Origin: Halobacillus litoralis
Lineage (GTDB): Bacteria; Bacillota; Bacilli; Bacillales; Halobacillaceae
Reading direction: 5' to 3'
Length of the DNA stretch: 64,000 nucleotides
NCBI RefSeq assembly: GCF_020171725.1
Contig: NZ_JAIVAJ010000001.1
Coordinates: 620,001 to 684,000, forward strand
This document shows, piece after piece, positions 34,589-43,865 of this stretch. The position numbers and the translations under genes are program-made. How positions within the stretch are numbered: position 1 is the stretch's first letter; the number at the start of each line of letters is the position of its first letter. The notes below the pieces were generated by a model. That model did not search any database. It worked only from the letters and a program-made list of their open reading frames with translations, and had not been told where the DNA came from.

Positions 34589-35806
34589 TTAAAGTGTTAA
34601 TCTTGGTTTCACATACATACGGACGAACGTAAGGCTGAATAGACTTCCTCCTACCCAGACAACAACCAACCCAAGGAGGTTCCACTGGAAGATAAACAAC
34701 AGACCAAATAGGAACGTCTGTGCGAGCAAAATCTGGTTGAGCCATTGAACAAGTGCCTTCTTCCTCCACTCCTGCTTCACCGGGTAAATATCAAGCCAAG
34801 CAATCGTTCGGTGGTGATTCCAAAGTGTCATCATCTGAAACCCACTAAGGTAAATGAATAGCAGGGCAAATACAATTTTCACCCAAATGTTCGGGACAAA
34901 CCAAATAGCAAGAGCACCGATTACGATCAGACGCAGATACATACCTAGATAGTCACTGCTTCTGATGAAAGTGATACGGTACAAATAGGAATAGGTCTCT
35001 TTCTGATTATAGGAAACCATCGAAGCGACAGCATTTACGAGACGATGGCGTTTCTTGACCGTATTTTTCAAGTGAGGGACATCCACAAACATATTCGCAA
35101 TCCTGTAAAAGGTGCGCATCCGCTGCTGGTCTTTCCTCACGAGAAGATCCCAGGCTAGTCCGGCTTTTTGACGGCTTAATTGGAAGGTGTATAACACCAA
35201 TACGACAAGCAGAATCGTTACAACACTGGCATAGCCCCAGTTCCCTTTGGCAAGGAAATAGAAGATGGAGACATTAAGGAACACTTTAATTACTTGATCG
35301 ATTCCACGGATTCTCGGATTCCGCTCTTTCAACATCCACCAATTTGAAAGCAGATTCCATAGCTTTACGACGAGCATAATGCCGATCAGCATCAAATAGT
35401 AGGACATCCCAAGCTCTGGGAACCCTGCGAAGTATAGCGGTCCGAGTGCTGCAGCGACAAGAAACACAAGATAAAGCTGAACGACGTAGCTGTAATACAG
35501 GCATCGTCTGAAGTAATCACCGAGTTGGTACTCAGCAGGCAGTAAAAACACTAAGTCCGGCTCTTTGAGCAACGTACGAACAGGGCTGTAGCTGACAATC
35601 AAACCAAATGAAATACCGATGATCGCGCCGGTGGGAAAGTCCTCCGGCAGTTCCGCGAGCCACTGCTGGTAGTAATAAGCAAGTGCTGATATAAAGAACA
35701 GCATGGCAACGCCAATATGTTCATTGAAAATATATTTCAAGTAGCGGTTCGTTTCCTTTACGTGTTCGGTAAAACGACGCATCCAAAACTTTTTAGCATC
35801 AATCAT
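34589..35806 (-). CDS. ecsB: ABC transporter permease EcsB
   Basis: A 405-residue protein with about ten hydrophobic segments and the EcsB-family N-terminus (FWMRRFTEHVKETNRYLKYIFNEH). With EcsA it forms an ABC exporter of uncertain substrate whose loss in B. subtilis impairs secretion, competence and intramembrane proteolysis by RasP. Overlaps the ecsA stop by four bases. The third gene ecsC is not seen. Confidence 0.92.
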   Translation of the reverse strand: MIDAKKFWMRRFTEHVKETNRYLKYIFNEHIGVAMLFFISALAYYYQQWLAELPEDFPTGAIIGISFGLIVSYSPVRTLLKEPDLVFLLPAEYQLGDYFRRCLYYSYVVQLYLVFLVAAALGPLYFAGFPELGMSYYLMLIGIMLVVKLWNLLSNWWMLKERNPRIRGIDQVIKVFLNVSIFYFLAKGNWGYASVVTILLVVLVLYTFQLSRQKAGLAWDLLVRKDQQRMRTFYRIANMFVDVPHLKNTVKKRHRLVNAVASMVSYNQKETYSYLYRITFIRSSDYLGMYLRLIVIGALAIWFVPNIWVKIVFALLFIYLSGFQMMTLWNHHRTIAWLDIYPVKQEWRKKALVQWLNQILLAQTFLFGLLFIFQWNLLGLVVVWVGGSLFSLTFVRMYVKPRLTL

Positions 35807-36546
35807 GAGCTTGTCTCTTCCTTCGTCAGAGCAATATAAATATCATCCAGCGAAGCATCCGGTCGCTGGAAGGACTTCCTCAACTCACTCAGTGTCCCCT
35901 GAGCCCGTATTTCACCATCATGAAGAATGATGAATCGGTCACAGTATTTCTCTGCCGTCGCCAAAATGTGAGTAGACATCAGAATGCCTGCACCTTTCTC
36001 TTTCATATCCTCCATCATTTGAAGATAAGATTGGATACCGAGCGGATCAAGTCCGACAAACGGTTCATCCACAATATACAATTCTGGTTCGATCAAGAAG
36101 GCACACATGATCATGACCTTCTGCCTCATCCCTTTTGAGAAATGGACAGGGAACCACTTCAATTTTTTCTCAAGTCGAAACTCTTTGAGCAGCGGATCGA
36201 GACGCTTCTTGAATACGTCTTCCGGGATGTTGTAGGCCATTGCCGTTAAATGCAAGTGCTCATATAACGTCAACTCATCATATAAAATCGGCATTTCGGG
36301 TATGTAGCCGAGCTGCTGTCGATATTCTTCCGGGTTCTCTTCAAAGGAGGTTCCCTTTATGGAGACCTTCCCTTTCTTCGCCTGCATCATCCCGATGATG
36401 TGCTTGATTGTTGTACTCTTTCCTGCACCGTTCAACCCGATCAATCCGACAATTTCATTGGGTTTCACATCAAAAGAGATGCCGTGCAGAACATTTTTAT
36501 GTGTGTAGCCTCCATGGAGGTTTTCAATTTTTAATAACGATTGCAC
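35803..36546 (-). CDS. ecsA: ABC transporter ATP-binding protein EcsA
   Basis: A 247-residue ATPase with Walker A GLNGAGKSTT, the signature region HFSKGMRQKV (a variant of LSGGQ common to this class) and Walker B LYIVDEPFVGLDP. Forms the Ecs transporter with EcsB. As in B. subtilis it is divergent from hit. Confidence 0.94.
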   Translation of the reverse strand: MQSLLKIENLHGGYTHKNVLHGISFDVKPNEIVGLIGLNGAGKSTTIKHIIGMMQAKKGKVSIKGTSFEENPEEYRQQLGYIPEMPILYDELTLYEHLHLTAMAYNIPEDVFKKRLDPLLKEFRLEKKLKWFPVHFSKGMRQKVMIMCAFLIEPELYIVDEPFVGLDPLGIQSYLQMMEDMKEKGAGILMSTHILATAEKYCDRFIILHDGEIRAQGTLSELRKSFQRPDASLDDIYIALTKEETSS

Positions 36547-36683
36547 TTTAACTCCCTCATTTCACCTGAGTTATTCTTATGAAAGTTTACCATATCTTCT
36601 CTCCCCATTGCACTTATGGTCTACCTGTCGAGTTCAGGACTTGGATTGTGGTACAATAAGGCAAAACGTAGAGGAGTGAGCAT

Positions 36684-37112
36684 ATGAATCAAGATAAGGA
36701 CTGTATTTTCTGCAAAATTGTAAACGGAGACATTCCATCTGCTAAAGTGTATGAAGATGAAGATGTTTATGCTTTTCTCGACATCAGTCAAGTAACCAAA
36801 GGACACACGCTGGTGATTCCTAAAGAGCACTGTAAAGACATTTATCACACAGAGTCTGAGGTAGCGGAGAAACTATTTTCTAGAGTGCCGAAGATTGCCA
36901 AGGCGATCAAGTCTGCTTATCAGCCCATCGGATTGAATACCTTGAATAACAACGAGGAACCTGCGGGTCAGTCCGTCTTCCATTTACATATCCATCTCAT
37001 CCCGAGATACGATGAGAATGATGGGTTCGGAGCCAAATGGGAAGTGAATTCCGATGCTTATTCGACAGACGACTTACAGACCATTGCAGCAGACATCAAT
37101 GCGCAGTTATAG
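36684..37112 (+). CDS. hit: HIT-family nucleotide-binding protein (HinT-like)
   Basis: A 142-residue histidine-triad protein with HLHIHLIP (His100, 102, 104), the active-site triad, and an N-terminal CIFC zinc-type pair. Family members hydrolyse adenosine phosphoramidates. Ribosome-binding site GAGGAG. An extended -10 (TGGTACAAT) lies about 35 bases upstream. Position beside ecsA is conserved with B. subtilis. Confidence 0.94.
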   Translation: MNQDKDCIFCKIVNGDIPSAKVYEDEDVYAFLDISQVTKGHTLVIPKEHCKDIYHTESEVAEKLFSRVPKIAKAIKSAYQPIGLNTLNNNEEPAGQSVFHLHIHLIPRYDENDGFGAKWEVNSDAYSTDDLQTIAADINAQL

Positions 37113-37115
37113 TGC

Positions 37116-37143
37116 TTGAACGACAGCTCAAATTTGATATAAT
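37116..37143 (+). promoter_or_regulatory. Sigma-A promoter of trpP
   Basis: TTGAAC, a 16-base spacer and a perfect TATAAT just after the hit stop. Transcription would start near 37150, leaving a leader of about 85 bases that contains the TRAP triplets. Confidence 0.72.
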
Positions 37144-37198
37144 ACAATTATGCATTCGCATACGGTCAGAGAGGGCACGTATGGGATGTAAAAAAAAC

Positions 37199-37226
37199 TA
37201 GATGAGACTAGAATAGTTGAGGAGAG
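37199..37226 (+). promoter_or_regulatory. TRAP (MtrB) binding site in the trpP leader
   Basis: Six (G/T)AG triplets, TAG-GAG-TAG-TAG-GAG-GAG, starting at 37199, 37204, 37209, 37214, 37219 and 37224, each separated by exactly two bases. This five-base period is the hallmark of TRAP sites. The last two triplets form the Shine-Dalgarno sequence, so tryptophan-bound TRAP would block ribosomes, as known for trpP of B. subtilis. Confidence 0.85.
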
Positions 37227-37235
37227 ATGTTTCAA

Positions 37236-37787
37236 ATGAATACTCGTGTATTAGTTATGCTTTCGTTGTTAGCAGGAATCGGTGCAGTGCTTCATACCGT
37301 GATACCAGGTGTTGTGCTTGGTATGAAACCAGATATGATGCTTGCGATGTTGTTTTTAGGAATCCTTCTATTTCCTAAGCCGTCTTATGTACTGCTTCTG
37401 TCGATTGTCACTGGCCTTATTTCAGGTCTAACGACGGCCGTACCTGGTGGACAGATTGCTAATGTCATTGAAAAGCCGATTACAGCTTTCGCATTCTTAG
37501 GTTTGGTCCTGTTAACGAAACGCCTGGCCCGCTTCAAAGTGACACAGCCGGCACTAGCAGGAATCGGTACGTTAATCAGCGGCACCGTTTTCCTAACCAT
37601 CGTGCTGTACGTCCTCGGGATGCTTCAAGGAAGCTTCGCAGCGTTGTTCCTTGCTGTTGTCCTTCCAACAACAGCCTTTAACGTGTTGTTCGTCGGGATT
37701 ACCTACCCGATCATCACGACAATCATGAAGCGTACATCGCTTGCAGACCTTTCACCCGCACTGCAGCCACGTGGAAGTAAAGCATAA
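37236..37787 (+). CDS. trpP: Tryptophan transporter TrpP
   Basis: A hydrophobic protein with GIGAVLHTVIPGVVLGMKPDMMLAMLFLGILLFP, typical of the Gram-positive TrpP family of tryptophan permeases. An ATG at 37227 is only a few bases from the Shine-Dalgarno, so the ATG at 37236 is preferred, giving 183 residues that begin MNTRVLVML, similar to B. subtilis. The leader's TRAP site predicts translational repression when tryptophan is plentiful. Confidence 0.92.
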   Translation: MNTRVLVMLSLLAGIGAVLHTVIPGVVLGMKPDMMLAMLFLGILLFPKPSYVLLLSIVTGLISGLTTAVPGGQIANVIEKPITAFAFLGLVLLTKRLARFKVTQPALAGIGTLISGTVFLTIVLYVLGMLQGSFAALFLAVVLPTTAFNVLFVGITYPIITTIMKRTSLADLSPALQPRGSKA

Positions 37788-37822
37788 CATCCGAATAGTC
37801 AAAACATCACATCGATTTCACC

Positions 37823-37848
37823 AAGGCACTACTCTTCAGTAGTGCCTT
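37823..37848 (+). terminator. Terminator after trpP
   Basis: AAGGCACTACT-CTTC-AGTAGTGCCTT, an 11-bp stem followed by CCTTTATCTTTC. Confidence 0.85.
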
Positions 37849-37945
37849 CCTTTATCTTTCGTGAAATTATTTTCATGAATTAGGTTTCATTCTTTAATAA
37901 TATGAGAAAATAAAAAGTAAGATGCAAATAGGAAGGAGTTTTGTT

Positions 37946-38353
37946 ATGCCTAATCTGAAATCACTTGCACTGGGAGTTCTTGTAGGTGGAGCTGCAGGAG
38001 CCGCCTATACCTTACTTAATACCCCCTCTTCAGGAAGAGACCTGAGGGAGAATGCCAAGCTGAAGAGTCAGAACCTTAAAACGACTGTCCTCAGCCTGCG
38101 TGAAGAAGGCATGCAGTTGAAAGATCAAATCGCCCAAACATCCAAAGAAGGCGCTGAATTGATCAAAGATCTCTCAGAAGATGTGAAAACATCCATCGAG
38201 AGCTGGAAGCAGACCGTAGAGCCGCACCAGAAAAACATCCAAAAGTATTTAGAGCAAATTGAAGCAAGCTTGAAAGAATTAGAGGAAAAAGCCAAAGCAG
38301 AGCAGCAGAACAACGATACACAACCAAGCCACGAAATCGTTAATCATCAGTAA
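37946..38353 (+). CDS. yhaH: YtxH-domain protein YhaH
   Basis: The frame opens at 37922, but GGAAGGAG points to the ATG at 37946, giving 135 residues. The N-terminus is a Gly/Ala-rich hydrophobic segment (LALGVLVGGAAGAAYTLL) followed by the YtxH motif TPSSGRDLRENAK and long charged helices. The family is membrane-anchored and often stress-related; function unknown. Position after trpP is as in B. subtilis yhaH. Confidence 0.87.
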   Translation: MPNLKSLALGVLVGGAAGAAYTLLNTPSSGRDLRENAKLKSQNLKTTVLSLREEGMQLKDQIAQTSKEGAELIKDLSEDVKTSIESWKQTVEPHQKNIQKYLEQIEASLKELEEKAKAEQQNNDTQPSHEIVNHQ

Positions 38354-38379
38354 TAAACAGCCGCATTTTATATCTAATA

Positions 38380-38425
38380 AAACCCGGACGACGCATGCTG
38401 CAAAACTTGTGTCATCCGGGTTTTA
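38380..38425 (+). terminator. Terminator after yhaH
   Basis: AAAACCCGGACGACGCA and TGTGTCATCCGGGTTTT form an imperfect long stem followed by ATTTTG. Confidence 0.8.
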
Positions 38426-38485
38426 TTTTGTAATGAAAATGTTACATAGAAAAGCATGGTATTCTATCCAAAGATGTTCTAACGT

Positions 38486-38520
38486 AAAAAAAGCTTAAGG
38501 GAAGGCCCTTAAGCTTTTTT
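38486..38520 (-). terminator. Terminator of the opuA operon
   Basis: AAAAAAGCTTAAGGG with a four-base loop and CCCTTAAGCTTTTTT, directly after the opuAC stop. Confidence 0.93.
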
Positions 38521-38530
38521 CGTATTACAA

Positions 38531-39475
38531 TTATTCAGCTGGTTGAAGATCTTCGATAGAGTCTACTTCCATGTAAGATGGAACAACAAGACCTACTTTA
38601 GCACCTTCAAGGTTCATACCAAGGTCAACCAAGTTGTCTTGGTGCTGCTCATAAAGATCACCGTGAGTCGCTGGCAACCATGCAGCTACCATTCCTGTAA
38701 CTTCACCTTCAGCTACAGCTTCCCACATTGGTCCGTTATCTAGAGGCGTGATTGTTACGTCAAAGCCTTTAGACTTCATTACTTCTGCTACAACGTTTGT
38801 TGAAGCAATTTCAGAGTCCCAGTTTACATAAACAAGTTCTACTTCTGTGCCGTCAACGTCTTCAACGCCGTTCGTCCACTCGCTTACTTTGTCTTGGTTC
38901 TCTTCAATCCAAGCTTTTGCAGCTTCTGCTGGTTCTGCACCACCATTGATTTCAAGCATTACAGATTCCATGTCAGCAGCTGTCCATTGGAACTGGTCAA
39001 GAAGTGTATATGCATTCGGCTTCTCGTCTTCAAGTCCTTGGCGAACCATTGTCTTGATTTCTTCCGCTCCACCGAACACACCTTTTGGATCTTCTAGATA
39101 TTTAAGGTCATATTTTGCGAATTTCCAGTGTGGCGTCCATCCTGTAACAGCGATTGGCTCTTCGTTCTCGATTGCTTCACCTAGTGCTGTTGCCATTGCA
39201 CCTGAAGAAGAAGTCGCAACTTCCCATCCAGCAAGGTTCTCGTACTCTTCAACAGCTGTCTGAGCGGCACCTACTACACCAGCACCTGCTTCGATACCTG
39301 TGATTTCATAGTCCATCTCTTCACCGTAATTAACTTCTTCGCTTGCACCTGAAGAACCTTCGCTATCAGAACCAGATGTGGATTCGTTCCCATCATCAGA
39401 ACCGCAACCTGCGGCGATAAGTGTTAGTGAAAGTCCAGCGGCCATACTTAGACGTTTCCAATCAAATGTAAACAT
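38531..39475 (-). CDS. opuAC: Glycine betaine-binding lipoprotein OpuAC
   Basis: A 314-residue lipoprotein: signal peptide with lipobox IAAGC (Cys24 region), a Ser/Gly/Asp/Glu-rich linker, then an OpuAC-type binding domain. Tryptophans in TGWTPHWKF, VNWDSE and AAWLPATHGD are where the ligand-caging aromatic residues of OpuAC lie. It delivers glycine betaine or related osmolytes to OpuAB. Last gene of the operon. The very acidic linker is usual in salt-tolerant species. Confidence 0.93.
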   Translation of the reverse strand: MFTFDWKRLSMAAGLSLTLIAAGCGSDDGNESTSGSDSEGSSGASEEVNYGEEMDYEITGIEAGAGVVGAAQTAVEEYENLAGWEVATSSSGAMATALGEAIENEEPIAVTGWTPHWKFAKYDLKYLEDPKGVFGGAEEIKTMVRQGLEDEKPNAYTLLDQFQWTAADMESVMLEINGGAEPAEAAKAWIEENQDKVSEWTNGVEDVDGTEVELVYVNWDSEIASTNVVAEVMKSKGFDVTITPLDNGPMWEAVAEGEVTGMVAAWLPATHGDLYEQHQDNLVDLGMNLEGAKVGLVVPSYMEVDSIEDLQPAE

Positions 39476-39547
39476 GAAAAATCTCTCCCCTTTTAAAAGT
39501 AATATATATAGGAAGGGCTGACTAACAGCCCTCGCTAACTCATTTCA

Positions 39548-40393
39548 TTAGTCTCCGCGCTGTGTGTTCAAGTTTTGTGTGAAGCGGTCAATGATAATCG
39601 CAAGAATAACGATTCCAAGACCCGCAACGAAACCTGTACCCACTTCAGCACGCTGCAATCCTGTGATTACAGTTTGTCCAAGACCTTTTGCACCGATCAT
39701 AGATGCAATAACAACCATGGAAAGGGCAAGCATAACCGTTTGGTTTATTCCCGCCATGATGGTCTTCTTCGCCATCGGCAATTGGACTTTAAACAGCTTC
39801 TGAGTACCTGTCGTACCGAATGAATCAGATGCCTCAATCAATTCGTGAGACACTTGACGAATACCTAAGTTCGTAAAACGTACCGTCGGTGGTGTGGCAA
39901 AGATAACAGATGCGAACACACCCGGTACCATTCCGATACTGAAGAATGCAACGGCCGGAATTAAGTAAACGAAGGCCGGCATCGTCTGCATAAAGTCAAG
40001 AATCGGTGTAAGGATTCTTTCAACAAGTCTACTTTTCGCCATCCAAATACCAAATGGTACACCTATAATAACGGAGATCAAACTGGCGAATATGACGAGT
40101 GTGAAGGTGTTCATCAATTCTTCCCATAGTTCCTGGTTGGCAATGAACCATAGTCCAACAACCGAGAAGGCCATTAAACCGAAACGTTTACCGGATACAA
40201 AGAAGGCCAAGAGTCCGACGATTACGATGAATAACCAAGTCGGAATACCCATTAACCAATCTTCAGCGAACATTTCAATAAAGTCACCAAAGTCTTCTTT
40301 AATAAAGTCAAATAAGAACTCAAATGTGTCTGTAATCCATTCTGTAGCCGTTGAAACCCATTCAGCTACAGGAATTTTAGGCATCAGTCCCAT
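39548..40393 (-). CDS. opuAB: Glycine betaine ABC transporter permease OpuAB
   Basis: A 281-residue permease with an extended N-terminal amphipathic region, several membrane helices and the coupling loop [23 protein letters not shown], the EAA-type motif of this family. The start overlaps the opuAA stop by 17 bases. It carries substrate across the membrane for OpuA; the AGGTGA ribosome-binding site sits inside opuAA. Confidence 0.94.
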   Translation of the reverse strand: MGLMPKIPVAEWVSTATEWITDTFEFLFDFIKEDFGDFIEMFAEDWLMGIPTWLFIVIVGLLAFFVSGKRFGLMAFSVVGLWFIANQELWEELMNTFTLVIFASLISVIIGVPFGIWMAKSRLVERILTPILDFMQTMPAFVYLIPAVAFFSIGMVPGVFASVIFATPPTVRFTNLGIRQVSHELIEASDSFGTTGTQKLFKVQLPMAKKTIMAGINQTVMLALSMVVIASMIGAKGLGQTVITGLQRAEVGTGFVAGLGIVILAIIIDRFTQNLNTQRGD

Positions 40394-41588
40394 TTAGGTT
40401 CACCTCGCTTCCAGCTAGTGCAGCAATGACGGCTCCACGAACGATGATTCCTTGAATCTTACCATCTTCAACCACCGCTACCGGTACAGGAGCGTCATGT
40501 ATAACATCAAAGATTTCTTTCATTGGTGTATCTTTCTGTACTTGAGGGACATCCGTTCTAAGGATTCCCTTCAAGTCTTTCACTTCCTGCTTCGCCGCTT
40601 CTGAAACATCTTCCGCCGTTACGAATCCGTGAAGGTTCCGCTTGGCATCTGTTACGTAAATGGAAGAAAGACCTTCTTTACGCATACGCTCGAGAGCCGT
40701 TCTTGGACCGTGCTTCTCAAGATCGACGGTTTCCGGACGCTTCATAATGTTTTCTGCTGTTAAGACTTTCGAACGATCGACGTCTTCAACGAACTTCTCA
40801 ACATAATCGTTCGCAGGATTCACAAGAATCTCTTCCGGCGTACCGATTTGAACGATTCGACCGTCTTTCATCAATGCGATGCGGTCTCCGATTCTTAACG
40901 CTTCATCCAAATCGTGTGTGATGAAGAGAATCGTTTTCTTCATTGTTTCTTGAAGTTCTAACAACTCATCCTGCATTTCTTTACGAATTAATGGGTCCAA
41001 AGCAGAGAATGCTTCGTCCATCAGAAGGACTTCTGGGTCGTTCGCAAGAGCACGCGCTAGACCTACACGCTGCTGCATTCCTCCGGATAGTTGTCCAGGG
41101 AACTGTTGAATGTACCCTCCGAGTCCAACAAGCTCAAGCGCTTCTTTCGCTTTCTTAGAACGCTCTGATTTATCAATGCCTTGTACCTCAAGCCCGAACT
41201 CCGCATTTTCTAATACGGTACGGTGTGGGAATAGAGCAAAGCGTTGGAATACCATACTCAATTTCTCACGACGGACATTGCGGAGATTCTGTTTGTCCAT
41301 TTTCGCAAGGTCTTTTCCGTCAATATACACACTACCCTCAGTCGGCTCGATTAATCGGTTAATCAGTCGAACCAGTGTGGATTTACCACTTCCGGATAGT
41401 CCCATAATAACGAAGATTTCTCCTTCTTCTACATCGAAGGATGCACGGTTAACACCAACCGTGTTTCCCGTTTTCTCTAAGATCTCTTCTTTAGATAACC
41501 CTTGATCCAATAATTTGGTTGCCTTCTTCGGGTTCTTACCAAATATCTTGGACAAGTCTTCTACTTGAATGATCGGCACGTATCTCAC
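40377..41588 (-). CDS. opuAA: Glycine betaine ABC transporter ATP-binding protein OpuAA
   Basis: A 403-residue ATPase with Walker [10 protein letters not shown], signature [14 protein letters not shown], Walker [14 protein letters not shown], and a C-terminal pair of CBS domains (about residues 280-395, [18 protein letters not shown] and [19 protein letters not shown]). In OpuA transporters the CBS module senses ionic strength and gates transport. The operon opuAA-AB-AC is the main route for osmoprotectant import. Confidence 0.95.
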   Translation of the reverse strand: MRYVPIIQVEDLSKIFGKNPKKATKLLDQGLSKEEILEKTGNTVGVNRASFDVEEGEIFVIMGLSGSGKSTLVRLINRLIEPTEGSVYIDGKDLAKMDKQNLRNVRREKLSMVFQRFALFPHRTVLENAEFGLEVQGIDKSERSKKAKEALELVGLGGYIQQFPGQLSGGMQQRVGLARALANDPEVLLMDEAFSALDPLIRKEMQDELLELQETMKKTILFITHDLDEALRIGDRIALMKDGRIVQIGTPEEILVNPANDYVEKFVEDVDRSKVLTAENIMKRPETVDLEKHGPRTALERMRKEGLSSIYVTDAKRNLHGFVTAEDVSEAAKQEVKDLKGILRTDVPQVQKDTPMKEIFDVIHDAPVPVAVVEDGKIQGIIVRGAVIAALAGSEVNLNGTDA

Positions 41589-41725
41589 CTCTTATATATG
41601 ATAGTTTTCTAAATGGTACGTTTAATTGAATTATTACCGTACTCAATCAATCACCTTACATAGTGTAATCTATTTGCAACAAAAAGTTCAAACGATAAAT
41701 TCTTAAATATAAGAACAAAAATTAC

Positions 41726-41743
41726 GTACAGTTTAAACTGTAC
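41726..41743. promoter_or_regulatory. Perfect 18-bp palindrome between opuA and its GbsR-type gene
   Basis: GTACAGTTTAAACTGTAC lies in the 280-bp gap between opuAA and the divergent GbsR-family gene, a natural place for the regulator's operator. No promoter could be fixed with confidence around it. Confidence 0.6.
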
Positions 41744-41868
41744 AAAGTAAAGATGGGGTTTTGCTACTTTTTTCGACAAAATCCTTCAAAATACTCCCTC
41801 CTTCTCTATTTTCATTAAAATCCAATATATAGTAGTCTTGTCATAGCAACTGTTAGAAGGAGGATCTT

Positions 41869-42378
41869 ATGGTATTAAAAGATCACCGTACATTTGAAGA
41901 AACCCATACAAAAGTCATTCATGAGTTCTCCAAAACATTAGAAATGTTTGGATTAACTCCAGCGGATGCCCGCTTATTTGTGACTCTTTACATTAATAAT
42001 GGACCCATGACATTAGATGAGATGAGCGAAGCACTCGGAAAGAGCAAAACATCCATGAGCACCGGTATCAGAGCTCTGCTTGATCAGGGACTTGTCGAAC
42101 GGGTATGGAAGAAAGGGTTCAGGAAAGACCTTTACCGTGCTAATGAAAACCTTTATAAAACCTTCATGTCTTCCTATATACAGAAGTGGCAATTGGCAGC
42201 CGATGAACAAGAACAATCCTTGAAAGCGATTGAAAATGATTTAGAAGAACAAGTACAATCTTTTTCGAAAGACCAACAGATGAAACAGGCCAATCACCTT
42301 TATCAACGAATTGAAGATATGCGAAGCTTTCACCAATTAATTGCGGATGCATTCCACGAACTGGATCCAAACAAATGA
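41869..42378 (+). CDS. GbsR/OpcR-family (MarR-type) regulator next to opuA
   Basis: A 169-residue winged-helix protein with LEMFGLTPADARLFVTLYI, GPMTLDEMSEALGKSKTSMSTGIRALLDQGLVERV and WKKGFRKDLYRA, the signature of the GbsR/OpcR family. These repressors of choline and betaine genes in Bacillus respond to choline-type ligands. Being divergent from opuA, it probably represses that operon; a similar role has been described for a GbsR-type regulator beside opuA in other Bacilli. Ribosome-binding site AAGGAGGATC. It differs from the second paralogue at 46.3 kb. Confidence 0.87.
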   Translation: MVLKDHRTFEETHTKVIHEFSKTLEMFGLTPADARLFVTLYINNGPMTLDEMSEALGKSKTSMSTGIRALLDQGLVERVWKKGFRKDLYRANENLYKTFMSSYIQKWQLAADEQEQSLKAIENDLEEQVQSFSKDQQMKQANHLYQRIEDMRSFHQLIADAFHELDPNK

Positions 42379-42407
42379 TTCCCCCGTAAATGTCCGAACT
42401 TCTCATG

Positions 42408-42439
42408 CTATACAGGTCGACCGATCTGTATAGTTTTTT
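42408..42439 (+). terminator. Terminator after the opuA-linked regulator gene
   Basis: CTATACAG, a ten-base loop, CTGTATAG and a TTTTTT run, 30 bases past the stop. Confidence 0.9.
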
Positions 42440-42626
42440 ATGTAGAAAATCATTTATTCATGGCAATAATAGTATTTCAGCACATTATATCTTGAAAATT
42501 TTTTGATATGGCTTAATATAATAATTGGAGTCATGCAAACTTAGTCATTGACCATCATTCTTATATAGAGGTTTCCCATGTTACTACATGGAAAAAAGAC
42601 ATTACCTAAAGAGGGTGAGAACTGTG

Positions 42627-43199
42627 ATGGATAAAATCTCAAAACGTGAAGCGATTTTCTATAGCCACAAAATGGCTCAGCTGTCTAAAGCCTTATGGAA
42701 AGCTATCGAGAAAGACTGGCAGGATTGGATCAAACCTTTTCAATTGAACATTAATGAGCACCACATCCTATGGATTGCTTATCACTTGAAAGGATCCAGT
42801 GTATCTGAAATTTCCAAATATGGCGTCATGCACGTTTCAACGGCGTTTAACTTTTCTAAGAAACTTGAAGAGCGTGGCTTGTTGCAATTTTCAAAGCGTG
42901 AGAACGATAAGCGAAACACGTATGTAGAGTTAACAGATGAGGGAGTCGAGCTTCTTGAAGCTACACTCAATGAGTATAACCCCGAAGATAACTCCGTATT
43001 ACGCGGGGTGGTTCCTTTGACGGAAATGTACGGAAAGTTACCCGAGTTTTTAGACCTATCTGCTCTGATCAAAGAAATTTATGGAGAAGAGTATATGGAG
43101 ATCTTAGAACGCTCACTTGAAAGCATTGAAGAAGAAGAAGCCATTTCCAAGCAACCGACAGACATTGAAACGTACAAAAAACAATCCAAATCGTCTTAA
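42627..43199 (+). CDS. hpr: Transition-state regulator Hpr (ScoC)
   Basis: A MarR-family repressor with the near-invariant ScoC core [31 protein letters not shown] and [19 protein letters not shown]. It represses proteases, transport and sporulation genes in late growth. The frame opens at 42588, but GAGGGTGAG and homology favour the ATG at 42627, giving 190 residues. In B. subtilis hpr lies directly beside yhaH; here the opuA block separates the two. Confidence 0.94.
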   Translation: MDKISKREAIFYSHKMAQLSKALWKAIEKDWQDWIKPFQLNINEHHILWIAYHLKGSSVSEISKYGVMHVSTAFNFSKKLEERGLLQFSKRENDKRNTYVELTDEGVELLEATLNEYNPEDNSVLRGVVPLTEMYGKLPEFLDLSALIKEIYGEEYMEILERSLESIEEEEAISKQPTDIETYKKQSKSS

Positions 43200-43260
43200 T
43201 CACGGATTGGGTTCGTTTGTGTAATCGACGGTTGTGTTACAACCACATTACCTAGAAAGT

Positions 43261-43302
43261 AAAAAGCAGCTGGTAGGCGTATTCTCTTACCAGCTGCTTT
43301 TT
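43261..43302. terminator. Shared terminator of hpr and yhaI
   Basis: AAAAAGCAGCTGGTA, an 11-base loop and TTACCAGCTGCTTTTT; the yhaI stop codon begins at the end of the right arm. Confidence 0.93.
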
Positions 43303-43636
43303 ATTTTTGTTGGATGATTTCTCGTAACTTCTCTATTAATGACGGATAGACCTGTTCTCGATAAAGAGCATCAATGGTCTCTTCGATTGGAAGTTTGTAA
43401 CATAACATACCTGCAAAATGAATAAGCAGCGATTCATAATCCAAGAATCCTTCATTGATATCTTTTTTATATTTTTTATCCAGTGTATGAAGCAGTTGCA
43501 TGGTTTCTATATACTCCGATTCTGTTACGTTTCGGTCCACTATCATTTTAGTGAATGGGTATTGATTAAACTCTTCAATTCCCGTCAGTAATTTTAATTG
43601 AAATTGAGTCAATTTCACCACTTGATCCGTTTTCAC
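43301..43636 (-). CDS. yhaI: DUF1878 protein YhaI
   Basis: A 111-residue soluble helical protein (LLTGIEEFNQYPFTKMIVDRNVTE, YKKDINEGFLDYESLLIHFAG) of the YhaI/DUF1878 family, whose function is not known. It is convergent with hpr, as in B. subtilis. Ribosome-binding site GGAGGGAAAA. Confidence 0.87.
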   Translation of the reverse strand: MKTDQVVKLTQFQLKLLTGIEEFNQYPFTKMIVDRNVTESEYIETMQLLHTLDKKYKKDINEGFLDYESLLIHFAGMLCYKLPIEETIDALYREQVYPSLIEKLREIIQQK

Positions 43637-43865
43637 AATTTTCCCTCCAATTGCACATTAACCACCGAATTCTCACGTTCTCTCATCCCCGTGATGACAG
43701 TTTTGGAGACAAATATTTTTTTTACAAAAAACCTATTGCTTTTTCTTGTGAAACATACTATGATTCCACATGTGCGACGCAAAACATAACGAATGAAGAT
43801 TAATCTTATCATAACGATATTTTCAATAAATTCACAGAACTTTTTCGTAGCAAAGGAGGATTCTT

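Noticed and set aside
37870..37920. Sigma-B-like GTTT / GAGAAA pair before yhaH
   Set aside because: The -10 match is poor and many AT-rich regions would score equally.
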